64,000 nucleotides of DNA from Photobacterium piscicola (GCF_900166965.1 NZ_FUZI01000001.1:310001-374000); one strand, 5' to 3'; counted from the first letter of the stretch, positions 23,732 to 33,514 are shown. Numbers and translations are program-made. The notes: a model not told the origin generated them from the letters alone.

Positions 23732-24421
23732 CTAAAAATAAAGACGCATAACAGATTCTGCAACACAAGCAGGGCGACGGCAGCCTTCGATTTCAACAGT
23801 AATTTCTTGCACTATTTCTAAACCACGTTTTATCGGTGTTACAGATTGAATTTTTGTTCTAGCACGAATATTTACGCCAGATTTAACGGGATAAGGGAAT
23901 CGAACTTGGTTTAAGCCATAATTCACGGTCATTTTTGCAGATGGAAATTTTGGACTAGCAGGATCAACACTGTCTGTTAATACAGAGAGGAGTGAAAGCG
24001 TTAAAAAACCATGAGCAATGGTTGTTTTAAAAGGAGATTCTGCTGCTGCTTTTTCTGGATCTGTGTGGATCCATTGATGATCGTCTGTGACATTGGCAAA
24101 ATTATTAATACGTAATTGATCAACGGTCAACCATTCGCCAACATGAATCTCTTCACCCAATGATGCAGTGAGTTCATTCATGACTTTGGTTGCTTCCGGA
24201 TGCATTTCAATCTCAATGGGATCAGATACCGTTTCACCATTAGATATTGACACGAGGTTATGATCTTTTACCCAAGTTGCAAAGTGACTGCTGTTGGCTT
24301 TATTGAGAAATTCGATCCAGTAATCGCGAATTGATGGTGATAGCCAGTCTTTAAATTCAAACTGGTGATGTGATAACACTTCACGCTTACGTTTGATAAA
24401 ATCGACTACTTTTACTTTCAT
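23732..24421 (-). CDS. MaoC-like hydratase
   Basis: A 229-aa protein whose C-terminal ~150 residues form a hot-dog fold MaoC domain. The catalytic motif is in LRINNFANVTDDHQWIHTDPEKA, where the Asp-His pair hydrates or dehydrates (R)-3-hydroxyacyl-CoA. TIAHGFLTLSLLSVL and NYGLNQVRFPYPVKSG follow as in the family. About 85 extra N-terminal residues (HHQFEFKDWLSPSIRDYWIEF...) resemble those of PHA-related MaoC proteins of Vibrio. It may feed fatty-acid intermediates to another pathway. It stands alone. Confidence 0.85.
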   Translation of the reverse strand: MKVKVVDFIKRKREVLSHHQFEFKDWLSPSIRDYWIEFLNKANSSHFATWVKDHNLVSISNGETVSDPIEIEMHPEATKVMNELTASLGEEIHVGEWLTVDQLRINNFANVTDDHQWIHTDPEKAAAESPFKTTIAHGFLTLSLLSVLTDSVDPASPKFPSAKMTVNYGLNQVRFPYPVKSGVNIRARTKIQSVTPIKRGLEIVQEITVEIEGCRRPACVAESVMRLYF

Positions 24422-24749
24422 AGAGCATAACCTTAGTTTGAAATGCCACGCTTTGGTTTGGGGCTGGGCATTGTAGCTATTATTTACAGTAGTACAACTG
24501 GTAATTGTTATAATAAATATTTATAAGACTCATCGGATGAGTTAATTTTAGGGATGTTGATGCTATTACGCAATAATTAAATGGCGTTTTTTTCGATTTT
24601 TATAAAACACTGAGCAGAATTACACCGATTCCAGTCCGACCTTAGTTTTGAGCATGATAAACCATGGGTCTTAACTGAGGCTGAAATTAATTAAATAGGC
24701 ACAAGCTATAATAATAATACATGTCTTATATTCGTCATGGAGGAAGTGA
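24422..24749. other. Divergent promoter region MaoC gene / astB
   Basis: About 330 bases between divergent genes. It is AT-rich and presumably holds both promoters. No clear ArgR box or other operator was recognised. Confidence 0.4.
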
Positions 24750-26087
24750 ATGATGGCACATGAAGCTAATTTTGATGGGTTAGTCGGACCGACGCATAAT
24801 TATAGTGGTTTATCGACAGGTAATATTGCATCTTTGACCAATAGTCATCAAGTTTCAAATCCTAAAATGGCGGCTTTACAAGGTTTAAAAAAAATGCGAT
24901 TTCTCGCTAATTTAGGCTTGATACAGGGGGTGATAGCACCTCAGATGCGACCAGATATAAAGATGTTACGTCGATTAGGCTTTAGTGGCAGTGATCGTAG
25001 AGTATTACAACAAGCGGCACAACATGCACCTAAGCTATTAACCAGTTGTTATTCGGCATCAAGTATGTGGGCCGCTAATGCAGCAACAGTATCGCCGTCA
25101 GCAGATACGCAAGATCAACGTATACATTTTACGCCCGCAAATCTAGCGAGTCATTTTCATCGGTCCATTGAACCGCAAACAACGGCACGTATTTTAGCTG
25201 CGATGTTCAATGACGATAATCACTTTTGCCATCATTCACCATTACCAACCTCGGCACAATTAGGTGATGAAGGTGCTGCTAACCACACTCGTTTCTGTGC
25301 TCAACATCAAGATCAAGGTGTGGAAATGTTTGTTTTTGGGCGTTATGGCTTTGATCATAGCCAACTATCCCCATCTTGTTATCCAGCAAGACAAACTTAC
25401 GAAGCCAGTGCTGCTATTGCACGATTGCATCAGCTAGATCCTCAGCAAGTTATTATGGTTCAACAAAATCCATTATTGATAGATCAAGGTGTATTTCATA
25501 ATGATGTTATTGCGGTTGGAAATCAGCAAACCTTATTTTGTCATCAATATGCTTTTTTAAATCAAGCGGATGTCTATTTACAACTTCAACAAAAAATGGG
25601 TGGCAAATTAACAATTATTGAAGTACCAGATAATAAGGTGAGTGTGAATGATGCGATAAGTAGTTACTTGTTTAATTCGCAATTAGTTACTTTACCTAAT
25701 GGTGATATTAGTTTGATTTTACCGCAGCAATGTCGAGATAACCCTCATGTATGGCAGTATATTCAACAGTTATTACAAGTAAAACAAGGAATTAATCGGG
25801 TTGATTTATTTGATTTGAATCAGAGTATGCAAAATGGTGGTGGGCCTGCGTGTTTACGGCTAAGAGTCGTATTAACGGAAGCCGAACATCAAGCAATGAA
25901 CCCTGCGGTCTTATTAACTGATAGCTTGTTTAGACGTTTACAACAATGGATCGATTTACATTATCGGGATCGTTTAGTTGAAAATGACTTCACCGATCCT
26001 GCATTATTGTTAGCATCGCAAACGGCATTAGATGAATTGACCCATATTTTAAAATTGGGCTCGGTGTATGATTTTCAACGAGTATAA
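24750..26087 (+). CDS. astB: N-succinylarginine dihydrolase
   Basis: A 445-aa enzyme of the arginine succinyltransferase pathway; it releases two ammonia and CO2 from N2-succinylarginine. The N-terminus [21 protein letters not shown] is the family signature. [13 protein letters not shown] and HNDVIAVGN hold catalytic residues (Glu and His), and [15 protein letters not shown], with the nucleophilic cysteine, comes near the end. In many gammaproteobacteria astB lies in an astCADBE operon; here it stands alone. The start may be either ATG of the pair at 24750 and 24753; GGAGG lies just upstream. Confidence 0.95.
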   Translation: MMAHEANFDGLVGPTHNYSGLSTGNIASLTNSHQVSNPKMAALQGLKKMRFLANLGLIQGVIAPQMRPDIKMLRRLGFSGSDRRVLQQAAQHAPKLLTSCYSASSMWAANAATVSPSADTQDQRIHFTPANLASHFHRSIEPQTTARILAAMFNDDNHFCHHSPLPTSAQLGDEGAANHTRFCAQHQDQGVEMFVFGRYGFDHSQLSPSCYPARQTYEASAAIARLHQLDPQQVIMVQQNPLLIDQGVFHNDVIAVGNQQTLFCHQYAFLNQADVYLQLQQKMGGKLTIIEVPDNKVSVNDAISSYLFNSQLVTLPNGDISLILPQQCRDNPHVWQYIQQLLQVKQGINRVDLFDLNQSMQNGGGPACLRLRVVLTEAEHQAMNPAVLLTDSLFRRLQQWIDLHYRDRLVENDFTDPALLLASQTALDELTHILKLGSVYDFQRV

Positions 26088-26119
26088 GCCGCAGCGTCAT
26101 TTAGATGCTGCGGCTTATA
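26083..26119. terminator. Bidirectional terminator astB / YidB-like gene
   Basis: 13-bp perfect arms TATAAGCCGCAGC / GCTGCGGCTTATA, overlapping the astB stop codon. Confidence 0.8.
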
Positions 26120-26134
26120 AATAGAGCTAACACA

Positions 26135-26617
26135 TCATTTTTTATTAAAAATAGTTGAGGCGAAATTTTTAAGATTATTGATATCCATTAAATCATCAAT
26201 ACTATTAATTTCTCCTGTGGGTTGAACAAGTAAAGTATGGTCAATATCACCACCAGGGCTGGCTTGATCTATCATAGTCGGCAATGCATCTTGTAGGCCA
26301 ATAATGAGATCTGGCTCTTCCATATGCAGTTGTGAGGCTAATGTAGTCAGCTTTTGTGCACCAAAGAGGGTGGTAATATTGGCAGCTGAAAGAGTAGCAT
26401 TCATATCGTTACTTAGCCAAGAGTTAGCGATATGGGATAAATTTGATTGATGAAGGGTTTTGATAAAAGCTTGAAGATCAACGTGTTGACCTTGTTCATT
26501 CCCTCCTAGTAAAGATGATAATGCAGCGAAAATACTGTTTTCATCGGTAGATTGAGTATTTGCACGTGATTGATTAAAAAATTGTGCCCCAAGACGAATA
26601 ATTTCTACCATATTCAT
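26135..26617 (-). CDS. YidB / DUF937 family protein
   Basis: A 160-aa soluble protein with the YidB-like layout: an initial helix, SSLLGGN, then HIANSWLSNDMNATLSAANITTLFG, which matches the family pattern 'SW...G.N..I....l...lG', and ALPTMIDQASPGGDID near the end. The last ~35 residues form an acidic tail specific to this protein. The family has no established role. The gene is single. Confidence 0.78.
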   Translation of the reverse strand: MNMVEIIRLGAQFFNQSRANTQSTDENSIFAALSSLLGGNEQGQHVDLQAFIKTLHQSNLSHIANSWLSNDMNATLSAANITTLFGAQKLTTLASQLHMEEPDLIIGLQDALPTMIDQASPGGDIDHTLLVQPTGEINSIDDLMDINNLKNFASTIFNKK

Positions 26618-27000
26618 AATTAAGATCCTTTGCTCGATAAGATTATTATGCGGTTACTAAAAATCGTGATATATAAATGCCACGCACAAGATCTAATAAG
26701 CTCATATGATGTTCCTTATTAAATGTATTAATTACAGCTATTAATAAGCATGTTATTAATAATAATACAAAAATAAGATTAAATATTCAGCATTTTATGA
26801 CATTTTAATGTAAAAATAAGCCATGTTGTGATGATAAGCATTCCTGCTTAAATGTGATCAGGGTGACAAAATTATTTTGGAAATAATGACCACAATGTGC
26901 AGCAATGCTTGACCTGTTTTAGAGCAAACAGAGATAATGGCGTTCATTAATCAATGAGTGGAAGAGTCACTCGTCGTAACGAATAATTGATGGAGTTTCA
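26618..27000. other. Divergent intergenic region
   Basis: About 380 AT-rich bases between the YidB-like gene and the DUF2058 gene. It presumably carries both promoters. No repeat or clear operator seen. Confidence 0.4.
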
Positions 27001-27522
27001 ATGGCAAAGCTAAGCCTACAAGAGCAAATGCTAAAAGCAGGTCTTATCGATAAGAAAAAGCTAAAAAAAGCCGGTAAGACAACAAAGAAATCACGCACAC
27101 AAGCGAAAGAAGCAAAGGCTGCTGTTGAGGAAAACCGTGTATCTCAATTAGAGAAAGACAAAGCACTCAATCGTCAGCGAGATGAAGATGCGCAACAGAA
27201 AGCATTTTTAGCACAAGTTAAGCAACTAATCGAAATGAACCGTTTAGATCGTAATAACGGTGATATTGGTTATAACTTTACCGATGGTACGACGGTGAAG
27301 AAAATTTATGTTGATACTCTAATACAAAAGCAGCTTGTTAATGGCCGCCTTGCGATTGCCCGTTATCTTGATGGTTATGAAGTTATTCCTGCCGCTGTTG
27401 CCGATAAGATTGCATTACGTGACCAAGAATCAATTGTGCTTAATAATGTGGTTGATGACAGTATTGTCGATGAAGATGACCCATATGCAGATTTTGTTAT
27501 TCCAGATGATTTGATGTGGTAA
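27001..27522 (+). CDS. DUF2058 (YaiL-like) nucleoprotein
   Basis: A 173-aa protein. The first ~70 residues are very basic and helical (LSLQEQMLKAGLIDKKKLKKA, then KKSRTQAKEAK), probably a coiled coil that can bind nucleic acid. The C-terminal ~100 residues form the conserved domain, with NGDIGYNFTDGTTVKKIYVD and GRLAIARYLDGYEVIPAAVADKI in outline. The family is described as polynucleotide-associated but has no defined activity. The gene is single with its own terminator. Confidence 0.88.
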   Translation: MAKLSLQEQMLKAGLIDKKKLKKAGKTTKKSRTQAKEAKAAVEENRVSQLEKDKALNRQRDEDAQQKAFLAQVKQLIEMNRLDRNNGDIGYNFTDGTTVKKIYVDTLIQKQLVNGRLAIARYLDGYEVIPAAVADKIALRDQESIVLNNVVDDSIVDEDDPYADFVIPDDLMW

Positions 27523-27534
27523 AACTGTAATTTG

Positions 27535-27561
27535 AAAAAAGCCTCGATTGAGGCTTTTTTT
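27535..27561 (+). terminator. Intrinsic terminator of the DUF2058 gene
   Basis: AAAAAAGCCTC-GATT-GAGGCTTTTTTT. Confidence 0.88.
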
Positions 27562-27849
27562 ATATTCAAAATATTTGGCGGAGAGACGTTTTAGGTATTA
27601 CTGTTTTAATATGATGCATAATTAGTACGAATATACTCAAATAAAAGTAATCGTTTGCTCACTAAATGTTGCCTCAAGGCTGTTGTAATTGAAGCCAATA
27701 GAGCATATTTTAATGAGAGTATTTATCATTTACATTGCTTAAACGATGATAATGATAAATAGATGTACGATGATAGTGTCTGTAAACACCCTCATGGTCA
27801 GTCATTATCATTGCATTGTTATGATGATAAACGTACTAGGATAACAATA

Positions 27850-29553
27850 ATGAATAATGAAATAACACGTTGGCTGCAACGTGACTCTGACCCTAAATCA
27901 CGTCAAGAATTACAACAATTAGTTGCAGATAATGCGACAGAAGAATTAGCCGATCGCTTCAATGGTCGTTTAGAGTTTGGTACTGCAGGTTTACGAGGTG
28001 TTGTTGGTGCAGGCCCTAATCGCATGAATCGATTAGTTATTCAAGAAACAGCGACAGGTCTTGGTCAATATTTACTTCGTACTGATAGCAACGCTGCTCA
28101 TAAAGGGGTAGTGATTGGTTATGATGGGCGCCCTGATTCACGCCAATTTGCTCACGATACGGCAGCAGTATTAGTTGCACAAGGCATTAAGGTTTATCTT
28201 ACTATCAAAGTAGCGGCAACCCCAATTGTGGCTTTTGGCGTTAAGCATTTACACACCGCCGCCGCTGTTGTGGTGACTGCTAGTCATAATCCACCGGCTT
28301 ATAATGGCTTTAAAGTGTATTGGAATAACGGCGCACAAATTATTCCACCTCATGATGCCGGTATTGCTGCTGAAATAGATAAAGCTACCCAATCTGATTT
28401 ACATCTCATGGATTTAGCAGAGGCGGAAGCAAAAGGGTTATTAGTGTGGCTTGATGATGCTTATTATCAAGATTATCGACAAGCTATAAACGTAACACCA
28501 TTATTAAATAATCATCATAATCCACAAGCGATAAACTTAGCTTATACGGCTATGCATGGTGTTGGCGCTGAGATGGCTGAAACCTTATTAGCAGATGCGG
28601 GTTTTACTCATGTTTATAGTGTTGCAGCTCAGCGAGAGCCCGACGGCGCTTTCCCGACGGTTAAATTTCCAAATCCAGAAGAACCTGGCGCGATGGATCT
28701 TGTTATTGCAGAAGCCAAACAGCATGGTGCTATCTTAGCATGTGCAAATGATCCTGATGCCGATCGTTTCGCCGTTGCTGCTCGCTGTATTGATGGTGAA
28801 TATCAGATGCTAACAGGGGATCAAGTGGGGACTTTATTTGGTTATTATTTACTTAACCATGTTCAACCATCTGCGAGCCTAGTTGGTAATACGATTGTTT
28901 CTTCAACCTTATTGGGAAAAATAGCCACGGCGCTTGGAGCACAATATTACCAAACACTAACGGGCTTTAAATGGCTAACCAATGTTGCAATGGAGCGTCA
29001 AACTGACACTCATCAATTCTTATTTGCTTACGAAGAAGCCTTAGGTTATACCATTGGCTCAACAGTATGGGATAAAGATGGCTTGTCTGCATTAGTCGCA
29101 TTTGCACAATTAACAGCGGAATTAACTGCAAAAGGGCAAACGGTTTGGGATCAATTAGAAGCTATTTATCGTGAATACGGTTTATATATTAATGCTCAAC
29201 GGAGTATTGCTCTTGATCCAACCGCGGCTCCAATTGGTGATTCATTACGCGCTATGCCACCACAAGCGATTGCAGGATTAGCAATTCATAGTACGGAAGA
29301 TTTTAAAACATCATTACGTACATTTGCAGATGGTTCTGTAGAAGCAATTAATTTACCGATCAGTGATGTATTGATTTATCATTTAGAAGATGGTGCACGT
29401 GTTGTTGTGCGTCCTTCTGGCACTGAGCCTAAATTGAAATGTTACTATGAAGTGGTTGAACCAATGAGCCAAGAAGAAACATTTGAACATGCTCAATTAC
29501 GCGCACAAGAAACAATGGATCGATTAATTGCTCAACATCAAGCATCGTTGTAA
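27850..29553 (+). CDS. Phosphohexomutase / phosphopentomutase-like
   Basis: About 567 aa from MNNEITRWLQRDSDP; AGGATA lies upstream, and the extra 29 residues of the longer frame look non-coding. The alpha-D-phosphohexomutase domains follow in order: GRLEFGTAGLRGVVG (domain 1), the active-site serine in VVVTASHNPPAYNGFKVYW, the metal loop ANDPDADRFAVA, the sugar-binding FAYEEALGYTIG, and the phosphate-binding RPSGTEPKLKCYYEV at the C-terminus. The long form resembles the PGM2/PgcA group, which acts on glucose 1-phosphate and/or pentose phosphates. It could serve cell-envelope sugar or nucleoside breakdown. Confidence 0.9.
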   Translation: MNNEITRWLQRDSDPKSRQELQQLVADNATEELADRFNGRLEFGTAGLRGVVGAGPNRMNRLVIQETATGLGQYLLRTDSNAAHKGVVIGYDGRPDSRQFAHDTAAVLVAQGIKVYLTIKVAATPIVAFGVKHLHTAAAVVVTASHNPPAYNGFKVYWNNGAQIIPPHDAGIAAEIDKATQSDLHLMDLAEAEAKGLLVWLDDAYYQDYRQAINVTPLLNNHHNPQAINLAYTAMHGVGAEMAETLLADAGFTHVYSVAAQREPDGAFPTVKFPNPEEPGAMDLVIAEAKQHGAILACANDPDADRFAVAARCIDGEYQMLTGDQVGTLFGYYLLNHVQPSASLVGNTIVSSTLLGKIATALGAQYYQTLTGFKWLTNVAMERQTDTHQFLFAYEEALGYTIGSTVWDKDGLSALVAFAQLTAELTAKGQTVWDQLEAIYREYGLYINAQRSIALDPTAAPIGDSLRAMPPQAIAGLAIHSTEDFKTSLRTFADGSVEAINLPISDVLIYHLEDGARVVVRPSGTEPKLKCYYEVVEPMSQEETFEHAQLRAQETMDRLIAQHQASL

Positions 29554-29648
29554 TTCAGCTGTCACAATGTGGTAAAGCTGAACTCTGGTCGATTTTCAGT
29601 GTATAATCGCATGAGTTTTAATTTGTTTTAGATAACCAAGGGTTTACC

Positions 29649-29825
29649 ATGCACGATCTTAATATATCGTTACCTGATGATTATGAAAAAGAGCCAGAAT
29701 TGCCGATTCCATCGATTGATGATCAAAAGAAAATTGTGGCAGAGCTTAAGCGTTTAGAAGAAGCGGGTGAATTAACGCCTGAAATCTTACACGCATTCAT
29801 GACAGGTGAACGTTTACCTGAATAA
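29649..29825 (+). CDS. Small conserved hypothetical protein, 58 aa
   Basis: It encodes MHDLNISLPDDYEKEPELPI and ends with a helix pair (KKIVAELKRLEEAGELTPE) and AFMTGERLPE. It is acidic and soluble. The codon pattern looks coding, and the following terminator fits its stop. The ATG has an AAGGG about 10 bases upstream. The gene lies ~95 bp after the mutase gene on the same strand. I do not know the family. Confidence 0.7.
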   Translation: MHDLNISLPDDYEKEPELPIPSIDDQKKIVAELKRLEEAGELTPEILHAFMTGERLPE

Positions 29826-29847
29826 GATCATGTGATCTTGGCGTAAT

Positions 29848-29900
29848 AAAAAGCCTCTTACTGCCTCAATCATTAATGAAGAGCAGTAAGAGGCTTTTTT
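29848..29900. terminator. Bidirectional terminator
   Basis: 17-bp perfect arms AAAAAGCCTCTTACTGC / GCAGTAAGAGGCTTTTT. Confidence 0.88.
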
Positions 29901-29967
29901 ATGGCAGCTTAATGTGGAATTTAAAAGCGCGCTGTGATAACCCCAATTATCATTACGCGCTTGTAAA

Positions 29968-31302
29968 TTAATTGTTTGTTACTGAATCTAAACGGTAATC
30001 AACAATATTAAACTTACGTGCGACGATAGGTAATCGTGCCATTATTGTTGTCATAACTAAAATCAATAATGTTGGTAATAACCAGCTAGCATGCGCTTGG
30101 TATAGTGGTAATGCTTCGTTAAAGAATTGGTTAAGATCTGCAGGCATTTTGCCTAAAATACTTATGGCATCGATAGAACCAAAGACCATTGCAGTGACTA
30201 ATACCGAAGTATGTGTCAACGTTGAAACATTCACGGCTGATGCTGTTAATGATGCTAAAACTAAGGCTATGGCAATCGGACATAGAACTAAGATAGCAGG
30301 TAAGCTGACTTTCAAAATATCATTAAGACCGAAGTTAGCAATAATACCGGTTAATACCACTATAATTGTTGCAGTAAACCCAAACGAAGCTTTGAAGGTT
30401 TGCTGATAATATTCAGCACAAGCAGTGGTTAAGCCAACGGTAGTGGTTAAACATGCCATGATAATGATCGCAGCTAATATCCATTGTCCATAGGCGCCAA
30501 ACTCACCTGCAACATAACGGGTTAAGATCACACTGCCGTTCATACCGTGGGTTGCAATTGAGGTTGATGTTGCACCAACATACCCCATCGCAATATAACA
30601 ACCACCCATAAGAACAAAATAGATCATCGCAACTTTAAACGAGATATTTGCAATGCCTTTTTGTGAAACAACACCTTTTTCTTTAATCGCCTGAATGATA
30701 ACCCAACCAAAACCAACGGCTGCGATAGCATCCATAGTCATGTAACCTTGGATTAAACCACTGGTAACAGCGCTATGTTGATAATCCCCATAAGGTGCAG
30801 CTGGTACGCCTAGTGGTGAAAAGAATGCGGCAAGTCCTAAACCCGCTAAAAGTAAAATCAGTGCTGGTGTCATTACTTTACCAATGTAACTGACTAAGTT
30901 GCCGGGCTTAAACGCTAAAATTAAGGTTAAAGCTGAAAAGACGATAGAGAACGCAACGAGATGATCGGCTTTGAAAAAAGGTTTTAATCCCATTTCATAA
31001 GCAACGGTAACGGCACGTGGCATACCAAATGCTGGGCCAATTGCAGTAAACAAGAGTACCCAAAATGTTGTTCCTAACCATTTAGGTAATGCTTTAGTCA
31101 GGTTTTTAGTACTACCAATGCGGCCAAGCACGATAATAGTAAAAGCGGGTAAACCCACCGCGGTGACTAAGAAGCCGCTCATAGCTGACGTTAATGATGT
31201 ACCTGCATCTAAGCCCATCGCCGGAGGGAAGATTAGATTACCAGCGCCTAGAAAAAGGGCGAAGGTCATGAGACCGATAGCGAGTAAGTCTTGTGTTTTC
31301 AA
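29968..31302 (-). CDS. brnQ: Branched-chain amino acid carrier BrnQ (copy 1)
   Basis: A 444-aa inner-membrane protein of the LIVCS family with about 12 membrane segments. It imports leucine, isoleucine and valine with Na+ or H+. Typical sequences are GLMTFALFLGAGNLIFPPAMG at the start, GPAFGMPRAVTVAYEMGLKP and GYMTMDAIAAVGFGWVIIQ. The next gene in reading order upstream (31888-33207) is a paralogue. The upstream leader at 31303-31620 encodes a peptide rich in Ile/Leu/Val and foldable RNA, so attenuation is likely. Confidence 0.93.
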   Translation of the reverse strand: MKTQDLLAIGLMTFALFLGAGNLIFPPAMGLDAGTSLTSAMSGFLVTAVGLPAFTIIVLGRIGSTKNLTKALPKWLGTTFWVLLFTAIGPAFGMPRAVTVAYEMGLKPFFKADHLVAFSIVFSALTLILAFKPGNLVSYIGKVMTPALILLLAGLGLAAFFSPLGVPAAPYGDYQHSAVTSGLIQGYMTMDAIAAVGFGWVIIQAIKEKGVVSQKGIANISFKVAMIYFVLMGGCYIAMGYVGATSTSIATHGMNGSVILTRYVAGEFGAYGQWILAAIIIMACLTTTVGLTTACAEYYQQTFKASFGFTATIIVVLTGIIANFGLNDILKVSLPAILVLCPIAIALVLASLTASAVNVSTLTHTSVLVTAMVFGSIDAISILGKMPADLNQFFNEALPLYQAHASWLLPTLLILVMTTIMARLPIVARKFNIVDYRLDSVTNN

Positions 31303-31419
31303 ATGTTATACCTGCATTGTAGTAAATATTGAATAGTAACTAATAGCTTAAAAGTATTATATTGCTGTTACTTCGTTAATAAGGGTTCCGCAGGTTTGCT
31401 GAAAGAAGATATGAAGAGT

Positions 31420-31466
31420 TGAAACTATCTCCCATCAGCATGGCTGACGGAAGCTTGCCCGCCAGC
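31420..31466 (-). promoter_or_regulatory. Candidate attenuator fold before brnQ copy 1
   Basis: In minus sense, directly after the leader stop, GGCTGGCGG pairs with CCGTCAGCC (9 bp, one G-U) around GCAAGCTT. An alternative small hairpin TCAGC-CAT-GCTGA uses the right arm of that stem. The two folds exclude each other, as in attenuators. No T-run follows, so the switch may act on translation or Rho instead of an intrinsic terminator. Confidence 0.45.
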
Positions 31467-31610
31467 CTAGCGAATAATCACTAGGATAAAAGCGGAAATA
31501 ATTCGTGATGTTTTTTTTATCGTTATAGAAGCAACACCAACCCAAGCGTTAGCCGCTATCGTTGATGTTAAGTATCTTTGTTTTCTATATTCAAATCGTA
31601 TTGAATGCAT
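31467..31610 (-). CDS. Candidate leader peptide of brnQ copy 1, 47 aa
   Basis: It encodes MHSIRFEYRK... and ends IISAFILVIIR, with 8 of the last 11 residues Ile, Leu, Val, Ala or Phe, right in front of a two-state RNA fold. This is the arrangement of leader peptides that measure charged branched-chain tRNAs. The start is uncertain, since the ribosome binding site is weak and a shorter peptide is possible. Confidence 0.5.
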   Translation of the reverse strand: MHSIRFEYRKQRYLTSTIAANAWVGVASITIKKTSRIISAFILVIIR

Positions 31611-31839
31611 AAGTTAACAACTTCTATTAATAAATAAGTGAATTACGAGTTAAAAATATAAAGAAAACTTAGTGTTGTAAATAACTTTCTTTAATTTTTT
31701 TTGGATTATTATAATGCTATAAGGATAATATTCTTTCTTATCATATGGTTATGTTGTTTCGGGGTTGTTTTTTTTGGGGGGTGATATCGATTGCTTTTAT
31801 TGTTAGTTATCGTTGTTTTTTATTTAATATATAAATGCT

Positions 31840-31862
31840 AGGGCTAGTAATTTACTAGCCCT
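31840..31862. terminator. Inverted repeat after brnQ copy 2
   Basis: 10-bp perfect arms AGGGCTAGTA / TACTAGCCCT with a 3-nt loop, just behind the stop codon in minus sense. No T-run follows, so termination may be partial. Confidence 0.55.
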
Positions 31863-31887
31863 CTTAATGATAATTTGTGGTTACAGT

Positions 31888-33207
31888 TTAGTTTATTGCA
31901 ACCTTATCAGGACTTTTGTACTCGCGTGAACATAATTTACTGATAAGAATAGTGATGGCAACAGGGGCGAGCCAAGAAGCATGTGAGCTAAATAACGGTA
32001 ACCAATGTTCAGCAAATGATACGATGTTAGCTGGTAGCTTACCTAAAATATTTAACGCATCAATGCTGCCAAATAATGTTGCAACAATAACGACGATTGT
32101 TTGGCTAATCGAGATTTGACGCTGTTCTGGTGTTGAATGATTACCAATAAAGAAAGTAGAAATAATCAACGAAATTGCAATTGGGCATAAAATTAAGATC
32201 GCCGGTAGACTTACTTGAATAATGGTTTCTAAACCTACGTTAGAGATAATGGCAGTGAGTACCATTATTACCGTTGCACTAAGTTTAAATGTTATACCGT
32301 AGGTGTTTTTATAATATTCACCATTAGCATTAGTTAAACCAACAGTCGTCGTTAAACATGCCATTAGAGTGATTGTTGCTAATAACAGTTGACCTAATGT
32401 TCCAAACTCACCAGCAGCATAGCGGGTAAGAATTTCGCCACCATTGGTTGCTTGCGGTGCAATATCAGAAGAGGTTGCGCCTAAATATCCCATTGCAAGA
32501 TAGCAAAGTGACATAAGAAATGCGTAAATAAGGGCGATGCGAAGAGTGTAGTAAGAAATGGCTTTGTCGCATTTCACTCCTGTATTACGAATTGTTTGAA
32601 TGATAACCCAACCAAAAGCAACCGCAGCGATAGCATCTAATGTCATGTAACCCTGAATAAGTCCATTCACAGTAGGAGCTTGACGGTAAGTTTCAGTGGC
32701 GGTTGTCGGTGAGCCTAATGGATTTATTACTGCTGAAATGGCCAGTAGTGCTAGCATTGCAATCAGTGCAGGGGTCATTACCTTACCAATATAATCAACA
32801 AGTTTACCAGGCTTGAGAGCTAGTGCTAATGTAAGAGCACAAAAAACAGCAGAGAAAACCATTAATCCATTACCAGAATAAAACGGTTTTATTCCCATTT
32901 CATAGGCAACGGTCACAGCACGAGGCAATACAAAAGCAGGCCCAAGTGTTGTTAATACTAAAAACCAAAACGAGCGATCCATCCATTTGGGTAATGCCGC
33001 CGTTAATTTGTCAGCAGAAGATAAACGACCAAGAACGACAAGTGTTAATGCGGGTAAACCAACAGCAGTTAGTAGAAACCCAGCAATAGCAATGAGCCAG
33101 TTTTCACCCGCTTGCTGTGCCATAAGGGGAGGGAATATTAAGTTACCAGCACCGAGAAATAATGCAAAGGTCATAAAACCGATGGCTGCAAGTTCTTTTC
33201 TTTTCAA
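31888..33207 (-). CDS. brnQ: Branched-chain amino acid carrier BrnQ (copy 2)
   Basis: A 439-aa LIVCS transporter, clearly a paralogue of the one at 29968 and with the same membrane layout: GFMTFALFLGAGNLIFPPLMA, GPAFVLPRAVTVAYEMGIKP, GYMTLDAIAAVAFGWVIIQ. The two are diverged along most of their length, so the duplication is old. Its own leader (33208-33430) encodes a peptide ending VVVVIL. Two separately controlled copies may differ in affinity or preferred amino acid. Confidence 0.93.
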   Translation of the reverse strand: MKRKELAAIGFMTFALFLGAGNLIFPPLMAQQAGENWLIAIAGFLLTAVGLPALTLVVLGRLSSADKLTAALPKWMDRSFWFLVLTTLGPAFVLPRAVTVAYEMGIKPFYSGNGLMVFSAVFCALTLALALKPGKLVDYIGKVMTPALIAMLALLAISAVINPLGSPTTATETYRQAPTVNGLIQGYMTLDAIAAVAFGWVIIQTIRNTGVKCDKAISYYTLRIALIYAFLMSLCYLAMGYLGATSSDIAPQATNGGEILTRYAAGEFGTLGQLLLATITLMACLTTTVGLTNANGEYYKNTYGITFKLSATVIMVLTAIISNVGLETIIQVSLPAILILCPIAISLIISTFFIGNHSTPEQRQISISQTIVVIVATLFGSIDALNILGKLPANIVSFAEHWLPLFSSHASWLAPVAITILISKLCSREYKSPDKVAIN

Positions 33208-33249
33208 ATGACATACCTTAATTCAAATAAAACAATCTGAGTCAGTATG

Positions 33250-33319
33250 CTGGAAGAGATAATTTAGAAGTGAAATTCATATCCGCCAGCGTTACTGACG
33301 AATAAGTTAACCGTCAGCG
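33250..33319 (-). promoter_or_regulatory. Candidate attenuator fold before brnQ copy 2
   Basis: In minus sense after the leader stop, CTGACG pairs with CGTCAG around an 11-nt loop. The same CGTCAG can instead pair with CTGGCG downstream around TAACG. The two folds exclude each other. The motif GCTGGCGG is shared with the leader of copy 1. No T-run is seen. Confidence 0.5.
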
Positions 33320-33415
33320 TCAGAGAATGACGACGACGACAGAGTTTAGCGCACAAGCAATCTGTAAGGTTGCTGTGGTTGTAGCATCCTGATTGTTGTT
33401 AATGTTCTGAGACAT
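33320..33415 (-). CDS. Candidate leader peptide of brnQ copy 2, 31 aa
   Basis: It starts MSQNINNNQDATTTATLQIA and ends CALNSVVVVIL: four consecutive valine codons (all GTC), then Ile and Leu, directly before the stop and before a two-state RNA fold. Ribosome stalling at these codons when charged Val, Ile or Leu tRNA is scarce would change the fold. This is the logic of the ilv and leu leaders. The ribosome binding site is weak. Confidence 0.65.
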   Translation of the reverse strand: MSQNINNNQDATTTATLQIACALNSVVVVIL

Positions 33416-33514
33416 AGCTTATACGCTCTAAATAAAATGAGGTTTAAACTTAATCGGTATTGCCACACTTGTAAAGCGTGATGAGAAAATAAACGGTACT
33501 TTTTTTACCTTCAC

